A stretch of 29,315 nucleotides of DNA, from the NCBI RefSeq assembly GCF_000003605.2, contig NW_003144289.1:56390-85704 (forward strand), in the 5' to 3' direction. The notes below the pieces were generated by a model, which ran no database searches, was not told where the DNA came from, and saw only the letters and a list, made by a program, of their open reading frames with translations. The stretch is from Saccoglossus kowalevskii (lineage: Eukaryota > Hemichordata > Enteropneusta > Harrimaniidae). Of the stretch, positions 1 through 13,700 are shown in pieces. Position 1 is the first letter of the stretch; each line of letters starts with the position of its first letter. Both the position numbers and the translations under genes were made by a program.

Positions 1-1442
1 TGAAAAAATAATTATTAGTACTTGTAAATATAACCATGTGATATTTGATCAGTATAGTATGGCACCTGCCATTAAAATCTAATAGCATTTTAATAAAATT
101 TTAATTATTTATTTTTTAATAATTAGGGTGTATTGCACAACAAAATCTACATAATTGCGACCACGGAAATCCTTAATATTTTTCGGTCTCGAGTAGATGG
201 GTTATTCTGGTTTGAAATTATTACCAGACTTAATTAGTCTACTGTAAATGAAAAGAGATTAAATAATGTGGGATGAGTGAATTAAAATGATGACGATAAA
301 TAAACGCAATCTACATACATTTAAGATGATGTACTGGTATATGTATTTCTATTGCAATAGACTGAACGTTATAATGTAAACCGCTTTAATCTTGTGGAAG
401 ACAAGTTTGGGTCGGTGACTTTCGCAAAATTTCCCAGGGTTCCTTGCGGCTAGGTCATTGAAAGTATCTCTGCCACCACACAATGCCATTTTGTGGTGAA
501 ACACCACAAGACTTTTACTACGCATATCATTTGCGTATTTTTGCTATTAGAGGGATCTGGTGTTGATTTATTCGTACTGGAATTAAACAAATTTTTAAAT
601 AATTTCCTCGCGGAATAACGGTTACTAAGGTGTTACTCGGTTCATCAAACTGACCGTTCTGACGATTGCCAGGCGAAGTAATATAATAAAACGAATACAC
701 TTAGGGGTATTGCAAGCTAAATCGTTCTACTTCACACCGTTTGTGTTACGGAAATTAAAAAAATGAGTCTCTCACTTTGAAAACAGCCAGAATCCACAAA
801 CAATGCGTACACTTTCATCGGGGTTAGAAAATCGAACATCTGCATGGCAATGTTTTGTTGGGCGTCTTTGAAAGTAGTGCCACTGTGACGCATCGACCAA
901 TCAATGACCAAGCATGAGATCGTGTTGTGGCAGAGATATATTCGTAGAAATAGAACTCTGCCTGGGAGATTGACTATGACTAAGTTGTGTTATCATAAAG
1001 TCCCTCAATTAAGCACAGTCATGATTTTAGGATCAATATGATCCACAGAAATTCTGATTTGATCCATAGTCTCTAAACAACACTGAATTTGTCTGAATTT
1101 GCAATTGCACTGCTATGTACTGTGTTGACAGGGTTATACTGGGTTGCTACAAAGCATAGTCGATAGACTTTCCAAAAACTGCTCAACTCTCAGCCTGAAG
1201 TTAATGCAAAAGAACTCAAAGTTAATTAATGGACTTTACTGTATTCAGTATATAATTATACTTTTTTAAATATTAATAATTAAGTAACCGTACCAGCACA
1301 GTATGTTAGATGGGTTAAAAAGAATGTAAATAAAAATATGGCATAAAATGGGACCATTAAAATATTCATTGCCACATCATGTTGAGTTTTATACGTGTTC
1401 CATGCAACGTATACAACCGACATCAAATAGCTTCTTGGTATT
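1..1442. other. 3' flank / probable 3'UTR of the transporter gene
   Basis: No coding exon is recognised. The part nearest 1442 is probably 3'UTR of the minus-strand transporter. A TA-bounded inverted-repeat segment (465-938) lies within it. The rest is AT-rich with no clear signal. Confidence 0.5.
465..938. mobile_element. Possible TA-flanked TIR (MITE-like) segment
   Basis: TATCTCTGCCACCACAC at 465-481 is repeated inverted at 922-938 with one mismatch, and each arm begins with TA, as expected for a Tc1/mariner-type TA duplication. The enclosed 474 bp has a small internal hairpin (GTGGTG-AAA-CACCAC) and no ORF. The arms do not extend further, so this could be a chance or very old inverted repeat. 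Confidence 0.35.
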
Positions 1443-1723
1443 TTAAACTGATGTGTCTTCTGATTTCATATCGGTGACAGTTGTAAATCCTGGTTCTCTA
1501 ACCGGCGGTGCCGTAGATTCTATTGTCTTTGCAGCCACACCTTGTTTTGGTTGGCAATCTTCAGAAATTTCAGTGAACTTGATTTGTTCTTCGGGATCAA
1601 CATATTTGTACTTTACAGCTAAGATGACAAAAATCATGAAATCCACAGAGAGAATTGCAGCGAGTAGAAAGAAAAAACGCTCCAGATATCCACAATTAAC
1701 ATCATCTGGTATCCAGGGATTAT
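1443..1723 (-). CDS. SLC15A4-like: SLC15A4-like coding exon 8 (C-terminus, stop)
   Basis: The acceptor TTATTCAG is followed by AT, completing Asp: D-NPWIPDDVNCGYLERFFFLLAAIL, i.e. TM12 (about FFFLLAAILSVDFMIFVILAV). A cytosolic tail of about 57 residues then runs from KYKYVDPEEQ to the TAA at 1443-1445, rich in E/T/P. The last residues are DTSV, which fits x-[ST]-x-V class I PDZ ligands. Downstream candidates for poly(A) signals on this strand are AATAAA at 562-567 and ATTAAA at 385-390, implying a 3'UTR of about 0.9-1.05 kb. Confidence 0.91.
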
Positions 1724-4700
1724 CTGAATAAAACAAAAACTTAAAATTAAAACTTAACAATAATTTAAACCAATAAATAGATAAGTATATTTCAGCAGTA
1801 TTACATTTAATCAGGACAGCAATGTTACAACAGTTCACAACTATGATGACATTTATTCTATAAATGGAAATAATTTTAACCATTGGCATTTTCTGTTCAC
1901 TAAAAAAAAACAGTCTGCGGGTTCAAATAATGAAGACAAATTAACAGATAACGGAGTCCTTACAATGAAAGGCATTAATATAGCACCTTTTTAATGTTTG
2001 AAGAGTCTTTTTCAATCAAATCACAAAAATAATACCTGAATAGGTTTTCACATTTACTAACCTTCTGAAGCACTGTTTACTATGGCAACTAAGAGGGAAC
2101 CAAGGTAGCTACCAAGACCAGATGTTAACAAAAACATCCCCATGACGACACCCTGCATGGAGGCTGGAGATTGAGAGAAAGCGAATTCCAAACCTATGAA
2201 CATAAAGAAAACAAGACATTTGTTTTTTTAAAATACAGGCTGCTGTGGTTGTGGAAGAGATAGAGGTGTATGTTGGATGCATGGTCATGTTTATTTGTTT
2301 CAATGCACACAACATCAGTTGAATATTTAAAATGTATCATGTTTGTTAGTGTAAATTAAATCTTGGAGCATAAATTAGGTCACACACGCTGGGATTTAAT
2401 GTTAATAAATATCATTAGAAAATGAACAATATGTATAGTACAATGTATCAAAGCAATCAGACTTGCTGTTCTCAACAAGAATACAAAAAACTATAACTTT
2501 TTACCAAAAATATTAATTGAAGATATCATCACAAAATGAACAAATCTGAGAGAGTTCAACATGTAGTACCTATATAAGTAATATCAAAGCAATCGGACTT
2601 GTGGTTTTTAACACAAAGTCACAAATATCATTTTTTACCAAAAATGACAAAAATATTCACCAAAATTAGAGAATTAAAAATATCATCACAAAATGAACAA
2701 ATCCAAGAGAGGTCCACATGTAGTACTTATATATGTAATATCAAAACAATCAGACTTGCGGTTTTTAACAAGAAGTCGAAAATATCACTTTTTACCAAAA
2801 GTTACAAACAATAATCACCAAAATTAGAGAATTAAAGATATCATCACAAAATGGACAAATCTGAAAGAGGTCCACATGTAGTACCTATATATGTAATATC
2901 AAAGCAATCAGACTTGCAGTTTTTAACAAGAAGTCGAAAATCTCACTTTTTACCAAAAATGACTAAATACTCACCAAAATTAGAAAATGAACAAATCTGA
3001 GAAAGGTCCACATGTAGTACTTATATATGTAATATCAAAACAATCAGACTTGCGGTTTTTAACAAGAAGTCGAAAATATCACTTTTTACCAAAAATATTA
3101 ATTGAAGATTTCATCACAAAATGAACAAATCTGAGAGAGTTCAACATGTAGTACCTATATAAGTAATATCAAAGCAATCGGACTTGTGGTTTTTAACACA
3201 AAGTCACAAATATCATTTTTTACCAAAAATGACAAAAATATTCACCAAAATTAGAGAATTAAAAATATCATCACAAAATGAACAAATCCGAGAGAGGTCC
3301 ACATGTAGTACTTATATATGTAATATCAAAACAATCAGACTTGCGGTTTTTAACACAAAGTCACAAATATCATTTTTTACCAAAAATGACAAAAATATTC
3401 ACCAAAATTAGAGAATTAAAGATATCATTACAAAATAACAAATCCAAGAGAGGTCCACATGTAGTACTTATATATGTAATATCAAAACAATCAGACTTGC
3501 GGTTTTTAACAAGAAGTCGAAAATATAACTTTTTACCAAAAATATTAATTCAGGGCTCGAAATTAGTGGTAGCCCCGCGTCCACAGACTACCAGTTTCTT
3601 ACTTGGGGCTACCACTTTTCAAATTCGGTAGCCCAACTGGGCTACCAAAAATCCGGGATGAGACAGTGTTTACTCTAGGATGCGCGATTGCCCGCTTACT
3701 ACACACGCCCTTAAAAAATTCTCCGAGGGCAAAAATCGCCCTTTTCCTCACTGCCCATTGAATTCTTTTTATGATGGCCTGTGCGTGTATTGGACTGTGA
3801 CATGCCAACTAGCTTGATGATACAAATAACAATCACCCTCCCATATATTTCATTTAAAATTGTGCGTCCTTATATTTAAAAAACAATACATTCTTCGGGT
3901 ATGTCAGGGTGACGCGTTAAGCAACTTGCCGAGGCAACAATGCATTGTCCTTCCCGCTTGTTGCGTGATTTAATTATTTTGCTCGTCCAATTTTTGATTA
4001 TTACACAGTAGTGATTGTATTAATGTATAAAAAAATAAATTCGTTGAATTGTTATGAAATGCAACTTAGTTTCATCGTAAGCGACCTGATAATCCCAAAT
4101 TAACCAATCAAAATGGTGGATGATGCCAACGTGCTCATAGCTCATTTAAATAAGTTAATGTTATTGAACGCATCACGGAAGAGATTTGCCGATATTGTAG
4201 TACGGTCTTTTGGCTTGGATTTAGATGGGAAAATGGGATGGTTTTTTTTTAAAACAAAAAATTAGTTGTTTTCAAAAGATAAAATGAGCATTTGAAGAAT
4301 AATTTAACATTGTTTATAGTGATACCAGCTCATTGTTGAAACAAAGCTTACCCATTCACGCTAGTCACCATAAAAATCATACTTTTGAATAGGCATCAAT
4401 GACTACGGTAAAACTTAAATTAGACTATATTAGGCGTCCGGAATAATTTAAATGTCCAATTACTAGTATGCCAAAATATTTAATAAAAAAACGTGATTTA
4501 TTTTATTTTAAAAACCAAACAGAATCAAGTACATTGTATAGACAGGATTACATTACCGTAGTGTTAGTTCTGAGTGTTAGTTCAATTAAACGCCATTTGC
4601 AATAAAGTTGTCAAAATGTGACCTCCAATTAGCTCCAAACAGAAATGAAAATGTATCAAAGTGGCGCCTATATGAGGTATTATAAGGTACAATCAAGATA

Positions 4701-7700
4701 AATTTTTTTGTGGCAATTTAAGTTTTGCGACAATAAAATTGAATACTGTAACATTAAAACTTTAAACTTAGAATTTGCAGTATTTCACAATGCACAATGA
4801 GTGAAAGCAGTGAAACTATAAAACATGAACTCTTTATTTCAGTTAGGTTCTCCTGTCTATAGGAAATTAGTACCAGTACATTCAAATATATGAAACATTA
4901 TCTACCTGTCAAAATAATGTACTGAACATGACATTTGTTTATAGAAAAAATATTCTTTTTTATTTTTACGGCATAAATACTGCTTTAAAAATATTGGGCT
5001 ACCAGGGATTGATCTTGGGCTACCAGTTTTAAAAAGTGGTAGCCCAGATGGACTACCCGAAAAAAAAGTTAATTTCGAGCCCTGTAATTGAAGATATCAT
5101 CACAAAATGAACAAATCTGAGAGAGTTCAACATGTAGTACCTATATAAGTAATGTCAAAGAATTCGGACTTGTGGTTTTTAACACAAAGTCACAAATATC
5201 ATTTTTTACCAAAAATGACAAAAATATTCACCAAAATTAGAGAATTAAAAATATCATCACAAAATGAACAAATCAGAGAGAGGTCCACATGTAGTACTTA
5301 TATATGTAATATCAAAGCAATCGGACTTGCGGTTTTTAACAAGAAGTCAAAAATATCACTTTTTACCAAAAATGACAAAAATATTCACCAAAATTAGAGA
5401 ATTGAAGATATCATCACAAAATGAACAAATCTAAGAGAGGCCTACCCAAGGTACATATACACCAAGTATCAAAGCATTCAGGCTTGTAGTTTTCAAGAAG
5501 TCGTCAAAAAAGTAAAACATTGACACAAACAGCGATGGACAAAGACGACGGAAATAGCGCCCATTTTGTCGGTATCAGAATACTTTTATTGTAAGATGAG
5601 GTTATAACAAGTATTATCACCGAATTATTGTTAGGAAGAAAATGCTATATTGTGAGTGATGACATGGTACTTTTTGTTATCCTGAGTTTTTGATGAAGTG
5701 TTGGTTTTCAAAGTAATTGTGTTATATGTACTAGAAATATAGTAAATGTAACATACAACACAATACTGTTTTATGTCATCGTGGAAATATATCTGCATGA
5801 TTGTACATAATTAAACAACTGAATATTGTTATGTGATTATGACCAAATTATGAGTACCCCAAACCCTTTTCACCATCACAAATTTTAAACCCAGATAATA
5901 TTTTATTAAATATTCCAAAATTTTGATCAAGACTTACAGCCGTTAGAAAATTATGCTGATTTAGTCCAAAATTATCCCTAAAAATATAGATAAATACATA
6001 GATACAGACAGAATGTTGTTGGGAAAAATGAGGAACATGGAAACTCACCCGTAATTGAGGTAAAAACCTCACTAGCACCAACCAATGCAAACTGCGGAAT
6101 CTGTACAAAGATGGTCAAATTGGAGGAGTTATAGCTGACATCATTAATCTCTTGTTGGAAGTATCCACCGCCTTGCATGACATTTTTACGATATATCTCT
6201 GTGATGCCAGCTATAGTTATGGAAATTGTTGCTAATATCATACCAAAGCCTAGAAATGAACCAAACCAGACAGAGTATATAATAATGAAATATTAGGAAT
6301 TTATAAATTATAAATCAATTGAAGTGGATTGTTGATTTCATTGCGCATTATATTAAGTATACCACAGAATATGCCTAAGTCATGATGTTAATGTCAGGTT
6401 TTGAACTTTTAGAGCAACAAAGGAAACTTCTGTAACATTACAGAAATAACGCAGCATAATTTTGTCTACTTGCATCCAAATTATGGCAAAAAAATGTTAT
6501 AGGTTCAATAATGTAGTCATCTTCTATTTGCAAAAAATTACATTTTTTTTTTAATTTTGACTAACATAAATTTCCCAAACAGTTCAGCAATTAGTGTTCT
6601 CTCCAGGATTTTGTCAGCAAGGGAGCAATAATAAAAGATACACAGTAGATAGTTTTGATATTGAATGTATGTGTAGTATTGTAGTTACAAACTCCATTAG
6701 GAAGGGTGCTACTTACCTAATTTTATTGCAGTCTTACAGCATTACTTTTATTAATTAGTTGTACCAAATTCAAAACTATTATACTGTAAAAGTATTTTAT
6801 TTTCGCAATCCTCGCTGAAGGGGAAGTAAAAATATACCTTTTTTCCAATATTTTACATTCAACTTGCCAAAAATCAGTGAAAATAAATTCCATACAAAAC
6901 ACCCAAAAAGTCTTTTCCACGAAAATTAATTCCAGCTAAAATAAAGTATTTTATTTTTAGTATCACAAGGGGGCAATTTAAAATTGCCCCTGTTACCCTG
7001 CTTAGGGTAAGATTACACATACCTATTCTTCTAAGCGGTGTAAAGTTGACTCCACATTTCTTAATGAGAGGATATACACATCGATCCATCACTGGGATTA
7101 GCACCAATATTATAACAATATTGAAAAGATTCAAGGCTGAGATCGGTATGACAAAATCTTCAACGTTCAGTCTTAATACTTCACCTTGAAGAAAATAAGT
7201 TGATTGCATCTGAAATAAAATAATCATTAAGTATGTTTATTAATAATTCATCGATTTATTGAAAATATACGTAGCAGAATGAAGACAATGCACTGCATAT
7301 AACAATCCCAGATGTTTTACAAAAGTGTAGTTGTGAAAGAAGTTTACTACCTGAAAAAAACAGATTTTATGTCGCAAATTCTATAAATACATTTCTCACT
7401 ATTCTAAATTTGACATTACTTACTGGTTTGCCAGAATTGTATTACATAATACTAATTTTATTTTAAAGTAGCAATAACTATCTATCTTTTTTTTCTGATT
7501 TTTATTTTTATTAAAACTTTTCCTGTGTCATAAGTATCAATTTGTAATTGCCTAAAGGTGGATACTGAAAGCATAGAATATATATGCTATATACGGAGGT
7601 TGCATATTAAATCACTTGCAAGTAAAAAAAAAGGATAGAGTGTGGCATCCAGGGCACCAGAGGGCACCATCAATTGAAATCAAGTTTTGTTAAGCAAACC

Positions 7701-10700
7701 TCAGGGATATGGTAAAGATGACAATTAATTTTTTTGGATGTGCAAATTGCAAGTGCTAGTGCTGACACATAGTGCATTTTTGCCAAAGGAGTCATATTCA
7801 TGTTTTGGACTACATGACAGGGCTGTGTGGCCATCTCTCTATCAAATGGCAAATTTAATTCACTATCCTGGCGTCAACCAGGCTCAGTCGAACACAAGCA
7901 CCTACGGGCCTTAACCAAGGTTCCCCCAAAGTCGCATTTGTTAGTGAATGAATCTCGGCCAAGGAATTGGCCTTCCCATTGAATCTGTGGCAAACTCACC
8001 CAGGGTAGGGGCGACCCTTTTGAAGTTCAGCCTAAGGTAGGATTAGAAACTTGGGGCTACCGATCATGAGTCTGATGCGACAATCACTAGGCTACCAGAG
8101 ACCGGTCAATTTTACATTTCATTTCTTTTCCTATAGTATGAGACTAATAGACTGATAGTTTTCACATGACATTTTATGTGACATAGTCATTGTGTAGATC
8201 AAGTCAATTTGGCTATACTATTTTTGTAAGAATTGGTCATATTTAGGTGGTTATATTTAAACAACAAAATACAGCTATTATCACTTTAATAAAACACCAT
8301 ACCCAATATTGAGAAAGTGAGGGGATAAATTGTCAGACGAAATGACACTTTGGTGCTTTTATCTTTATAAATACCTGGAAATTGGCAGACTAAAAGTTGA
8401 CACTTTGGTGCCTATATCTTTACAAATGCCTGCAAATTGGTAGACAAAATGTTGACAATTTGGTGCCTATATTTTTATAAATACCTGGGAATTGGCAGAC
8501 TAAAAGTTGACAGTTCGGTGCCTATCTTTATAAGAACCTAGGAATTGGCAGACGATATGTTGACAATTTGGTGCCTATATATTTATAAATACCTGGAAAT
8601 TGGCAGACTAAAAGTTGACACTCTGGTGCCTATATCTTTATAAATACCTGGAAATTGGCAGACTAAAAGTTGACACTTTGGTGCCTATATCTTCATAAGT
8701 ACCTGGAAATTAGAAAGATGAAATGTTCACATTGCATATAGATATAAATACCTGGAAATATATTGTCCAGTAAGGAATAATTGTCAAGAATATAGGAATA
8801 ATCCTGCCTAATAATTTGACTTCTTCCACATGCGCGTCTGTGTAACTCCCACCATGTGATGTCTTTGCTCTGTCTAAACAGCTGTTAACAACGTCACATG
8901 TTTCTGACTTGGCCGTAATTCCCTTTGTACTTTGACCCACAATCTTGAATACTCTGGAATACGCACTTCCTGGAAGTGAGCATATGGTGTTTATTAATAT
9001 ATTCATATGGTAAGTTTTTTCTCCACTAAAATAATATTTACCAAATATAGACTAGTCAAATACATAGCAAATATAGACTGGTGAAATATTTACCAAATAT
9101 AGACTAGTCAAATACATAACAGAAAATGACTAATCAAATATTCAATGAATGGTCACTAATCCAAATTATTTACTAAATCTTCACTAGTTAAATATAGGCC
9201 AAATTTTGAATACCAGTAGTCAAATATTTACCAAATATCAGAAAAAACACGAGAAAAAACCAACCTTGAGGTGGTCTATTTATATAACTATTTCTTCCAG
9301 CTAGAAGTAAGATAATAGCAAACAATATTGATATCGTGGGGATGAGGTAGCCATACACAAAACTGATTTCTTGTTGTACATATGCCACTACTGAGAAGGA
9401 AACAGCTGATCCAATATTGATAAACCAATAAAACCTGTAAAGGCAGTGAAGAAAATTAGCTAACATATTCACAAAATAAAAAGCTTACACAGTAAAAATG
9501 AATTGTGGTGCGATGACAGCGTGACTCAACCCCCCTTCCAAATTTTGCCACGCCCTTTTCATCAAAGTATAGTTCATGGAGGAATCAACTGCCTCTCACA
9601 TTCAAGTTCTAATTTGTCTATTCCCTAAACTGGTTTGACAACATTTTTATTTTTAGTCTGTACATGAGGCTACCCACCCATCAACCTGTCATTTTAGACA
9701 GTTTTAAACAGGTTACATTCCACTTGACAGGCTACCGAAAATATCCACAAACCTGTCCATTTTTGATTGAAATGTGCATTTATATAGAGGTTTGTTGAGA
9801 TCTGTGTTTTCATGTTCACAACTCTGACTATACTGATCAACTCCTCTTAAAATAAGTAACTATATATACGTTCACAGACAACAAAAATTACTATGCTATA
9901 AGTAACTTAGAGAATACATCAGGCAAAGCCCCAGCATACATTTAAGATTTGCTTTGAGTTACCGGTACTAAAAATACATCTCAGGTTTTTAATATAATTA
10001 TGACATGTAATTAATACATTAAAAATTTCTACTAATCAAATGTGATCAATTTTTTGTCACTTGTGTGAAGTGGTGAAAACAATTACAGGCATTCTGAGAT
10101 CTATTTTGACAGTCAGTTGCAAAGAGAGTCGTAACTTTGCAAAACACTAGTACTTCAGCGTTTGCTTTGTTCTAGACTTGTTGTCTCTGCCATCTGTATG
10201 ATTTACTACTTTATAGGGTGATCACCATGATCGTTTAGAAACTTGGTGTATGTATTCAATAATTATTCTACATTTCTTGTTCAACTACATTGTATGTAAT
10301 TAAATATTAATTAATGTACGTAAGATAATATTAAAACACTTCAAAATAACTTGTTTGTTTATTCTAATGAATATTGTTCAAATGACAAAATTGTTATCAG
10401 AAAATAAATCATTTCACGATTAAAATGTTTTCGAAAATATGTGTGTACTAGTTTTTTTTTTTAGTTGTTTTTTTATTTTCAACAAGCACGCTCTCAGCTG
10501 GGATAGCTCTGCTGTGAGCAATGCACATTTCTATTAGAGAATTCAGGATAGCATCATAAAATGAACAAATTGGAGAGAGATCTCTCTGGGATACCTGCAT
10601 GTATAATATCAAAACAATCTGTTTTCAACAAGTCAAAAATATCACTTTTTACCAAAAATATTCACCAAAATTAGAAAATTAAAGATATCATCACAAAATA

Positions 10701-13700
10701 AAAAAATCTAAGAGAGGTCTATCCATACATATACACCAAGTATCAAAGCAATCAGGCTTGTAGTTTTCCAGAAGACGTTGAAAAAGTAAAAAGTTGACAC
10801 AGATGTCAACAACAAAAATGATAGAATATCACTCAATCATATAAAAAGCTTCGCAAGTCGACAGCAGAGCTAAAAATTTGTGTTTTCATTATTTGCTAAA
10901 ATTCTGACAAAAGACCTAAAAGACGCATAATTTTAACTGAAGTGAGTGCTGATCAGAAATTTGAATATGTTTATTGTATTGCTGATATATCCTTGTTGAT
11001 ACGGAATACAATAACAATTGTAACATGGCATACAGCTTCTTTTACCAGGTGGGAATTCAGGCAGCAACATATGCCAATTATGGAGTTAAATTATTGCATT
11101 GTAGTCAATTTATTGTTTGATACTAATTATATATACACACCTTTGTACTACGTCTTACTCTAAGTGAAGTGCCTGTGAAACGCCCACTAACACATTATAT
11201 TTTTTAGTTCCTGCTGCCTTGAACTGGATATTTGTGAACAAAAATTAAATTTAAATATACAAAGTATGGTCTCAGATATGCTAAGCATCAAACCAAAGCA
11301 TAAGGCATATCTGTTTGAAATCAAATAATTATTTTATTATGTTAAAAATGCATAATATCCAGGTATTTTTAGAGGTAGATTTTTCCTAGTCAATCTAACA
11401 CAAAGTAACTGCATGTACAGGTACTTGAATCATATTTTATATTTTAACAGTTAATTGGTTAATTAGTTAATTGGATTTAAATAATAATTTACATACAATA
11501 TACTTTGCATGTTTTAAAAATAAATTCTAACATTTGGGACTGGTATACGAATGCAGATTCAGTAACATTGATAAGTTACAGCTGTGTCATTTAAACTGAC
11601 GACTAAGTTTGGTTTTGTAGTCATTTCTCATGTAGAATATAGTAAATATCTGAAAAAAAGAATTTCTTTTTCCTGTTATACAGTCACATCTCTAGAGGTA
11701 CAACTAACAGACTGCCACACTGTGACATTATTTGTTTATATATGCAAAAATCTGAAAAAAAAAATCTTTCATCGATGAGCACTATTATAGCTAACATTTA
11801 TGTTGTTTTATTAACACATACTGTATTTACTCTATTAGTGCACTCACCGTGATTATTTAATGTTTGAAGTTAGTTTGCAGACGACACTCTATTATCAACA
11901 AAAATATTTATCCACCAAATTTTATGCTTAGAAATTTAAAGCGAGAGGGTCATCACCTGCGCTCGCGTGGAAATTGAGTCCCAAGCGATGATAACAACAC
12001 AAGCTAAGAACGCAAAGGCTCATAGGTAGTCACTTCTTCGTAAACAATGACACGCTATGGCCAGCTGACGCATGCATAGATGATGACTCCCTCGCTTTAA
12101 GTGGAAAATTAGTGATGACTATAGGTCATCGCACTTGTTTTGTGCACATACACAGTAACTGGTTGTTCACATCCCTAGACAAAATAACAATGCTGTTCAC
12201 TGCTATTGGTATAAAATATAAATGTATGTACCCCTGTTAATAAAACAACTCGTTGAGCAATGTCGTCACAGCAGATCGTAGGCAATTAGTGAGTAAAATT
12301 TGTTATATGACATTTCCATATAGATTGGAAAAAATGATGTCAGCGTGACGGCTTATAGATGATAATGCTCGGCTATTTGGAAGAAACATTTAAAACAGAA
12401 ATCTTTTAGTGCCAGACCCACAAATTCTACAAATTAAAAAAAATGCTTACCAATTAAAAAATGTTTGTACAGCATCACGCCCCAAATCCTCAGCTTGTTG
12501 GGCTCCAAAGGGACCCACATTTGATTTGATTCCACCAGTTCCTATGGAAACCAGCAACAGTGCAATAAAGTAAAAGAATCTTTTCTGGACAACAGTGAGT
12601 TCATAAGCACTGTCAGTGAGGTTCATGAAATCTATAGCGACAACTGGTAATAAGGCAGCACCTGTAACAGTCAGAAGAAATAACTTATTAAATTTTTCTG
12701 TGATAATTGGAATATTTCTGGTTTTCATGTATAGCACTGATAAGGACGGGGTGAGAACGAATGTATAAAGTTGCGTAAATTTTTATGTTATGAAATGCAC
12801 ACAATGTACACAAACAATGAAGATATTTTTGGCCGCAACAGTAACTCATAAAATACCTATAGCGACAAGCTTTTTGACATCCGTTTGGTCAAATGCATAT
12901 TTAGCGAGAAACAAGTTTCAGAATTTTGTGAATCATTGATTAATAGCAAAATTTGATAGCAGTGAATATTTTGATGATGTCCTAAAACACGTAGTGTCCA
13001 TGACTTTGGAAGATTTTGTCTTCATGAAGGCCATAAAATTCGAAAATCAGGAAAATTTTAGGCAATGAAAATTAAATGGTTAGTATATTTTTTAGTATTT
13101 CGATAACAGTGGCCAAACTACTGTCATTTTTAATTTAGTCATGACAAACACGCAATTTTATTTAATTCCTTTTTTTAAATATCTGTTGCCATTGAACTGG
13201 AACAAATAGTGTCATAATTATTTTTGAATCAGTTAATTAATCTCCATATGAAGTAATTCAGAAATTTATGGTGGTCACTATATCGTATTTGTTCTATTAG
13301 AAGTACATCTCCAATAGAAGTGCATGTAAACCAACAGTTGCATATAATATACTGGATCATTTAAATATGACACACCTCTCTCTCTCTCTCTTTCTCTCTC
13401 TGTCATTTATGTAAGCACATGCACTTCTAACAAAGCAAATATGGTACACAGGTTTAGGACAATTAAGTCTGTGTTTACTGTAAGGCTGTATTAACTCACC
13501 TATAAAATATGCAAGAGCAGATCCATATATGGCATTGAACTTCCCAGAAATTGAATCAGCGACAAATCCGCCAAAGATTGGGAATAAATACGATGTGCCT
13601 GTAAAAACCAGACTAACAGTCACGGCTTGCGCACTCGTTAAATTCAACTCGCTGGTACAAAACAACACCAAGTTAGCCGAGATACTGTAGTACGTCAGTC

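Larger units (their letters stand above)
9435..12450 (-). other. Intron 2 of the transporter gene (3016 bp)
   Basis: No exon is recognised inside. Contents are the dispersed 157-bp-type repeat at 10504-10872 and a possible foldback element at 11819-12157. The remaining AT-rich sequence (including 9480-10480 and 10880-11810) shows nothing I can identify. Confidence 0.8.

Noticed and set aside
2599-3631. Overlapping ORFs of 71-117 codons repeating MWFLTQSHKYHFLP
   Set aside because: They are translations of the 157-bp tandem units; 157 is not a multiple of three, so the frame changes every unit. No splice signals or start context.
5152-5397. 81-codon ORF with the same repeated peptide
   Set aside because: Same minisatellite, right part.
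8710-8751. Exon 4 open frame extension (VFISICNVNISSF)
   Set aside because: Runs into the repeat array past the consensus donor; exon 5 continues the family sequence directly from the Gln before it.
9660-9740. GGCTACC-type motifs resembling the TIR element subterminal repeats
   Set aside because: No TIR end CAGGGCTCG nearby; too short to call a copy.
12662-12737. Upstream open frame joined to exon 2 (MLYMKTRN...)
   Set aside because: Intronic; the acceptor at 12662-12663 restores the family sequence with exon 1.
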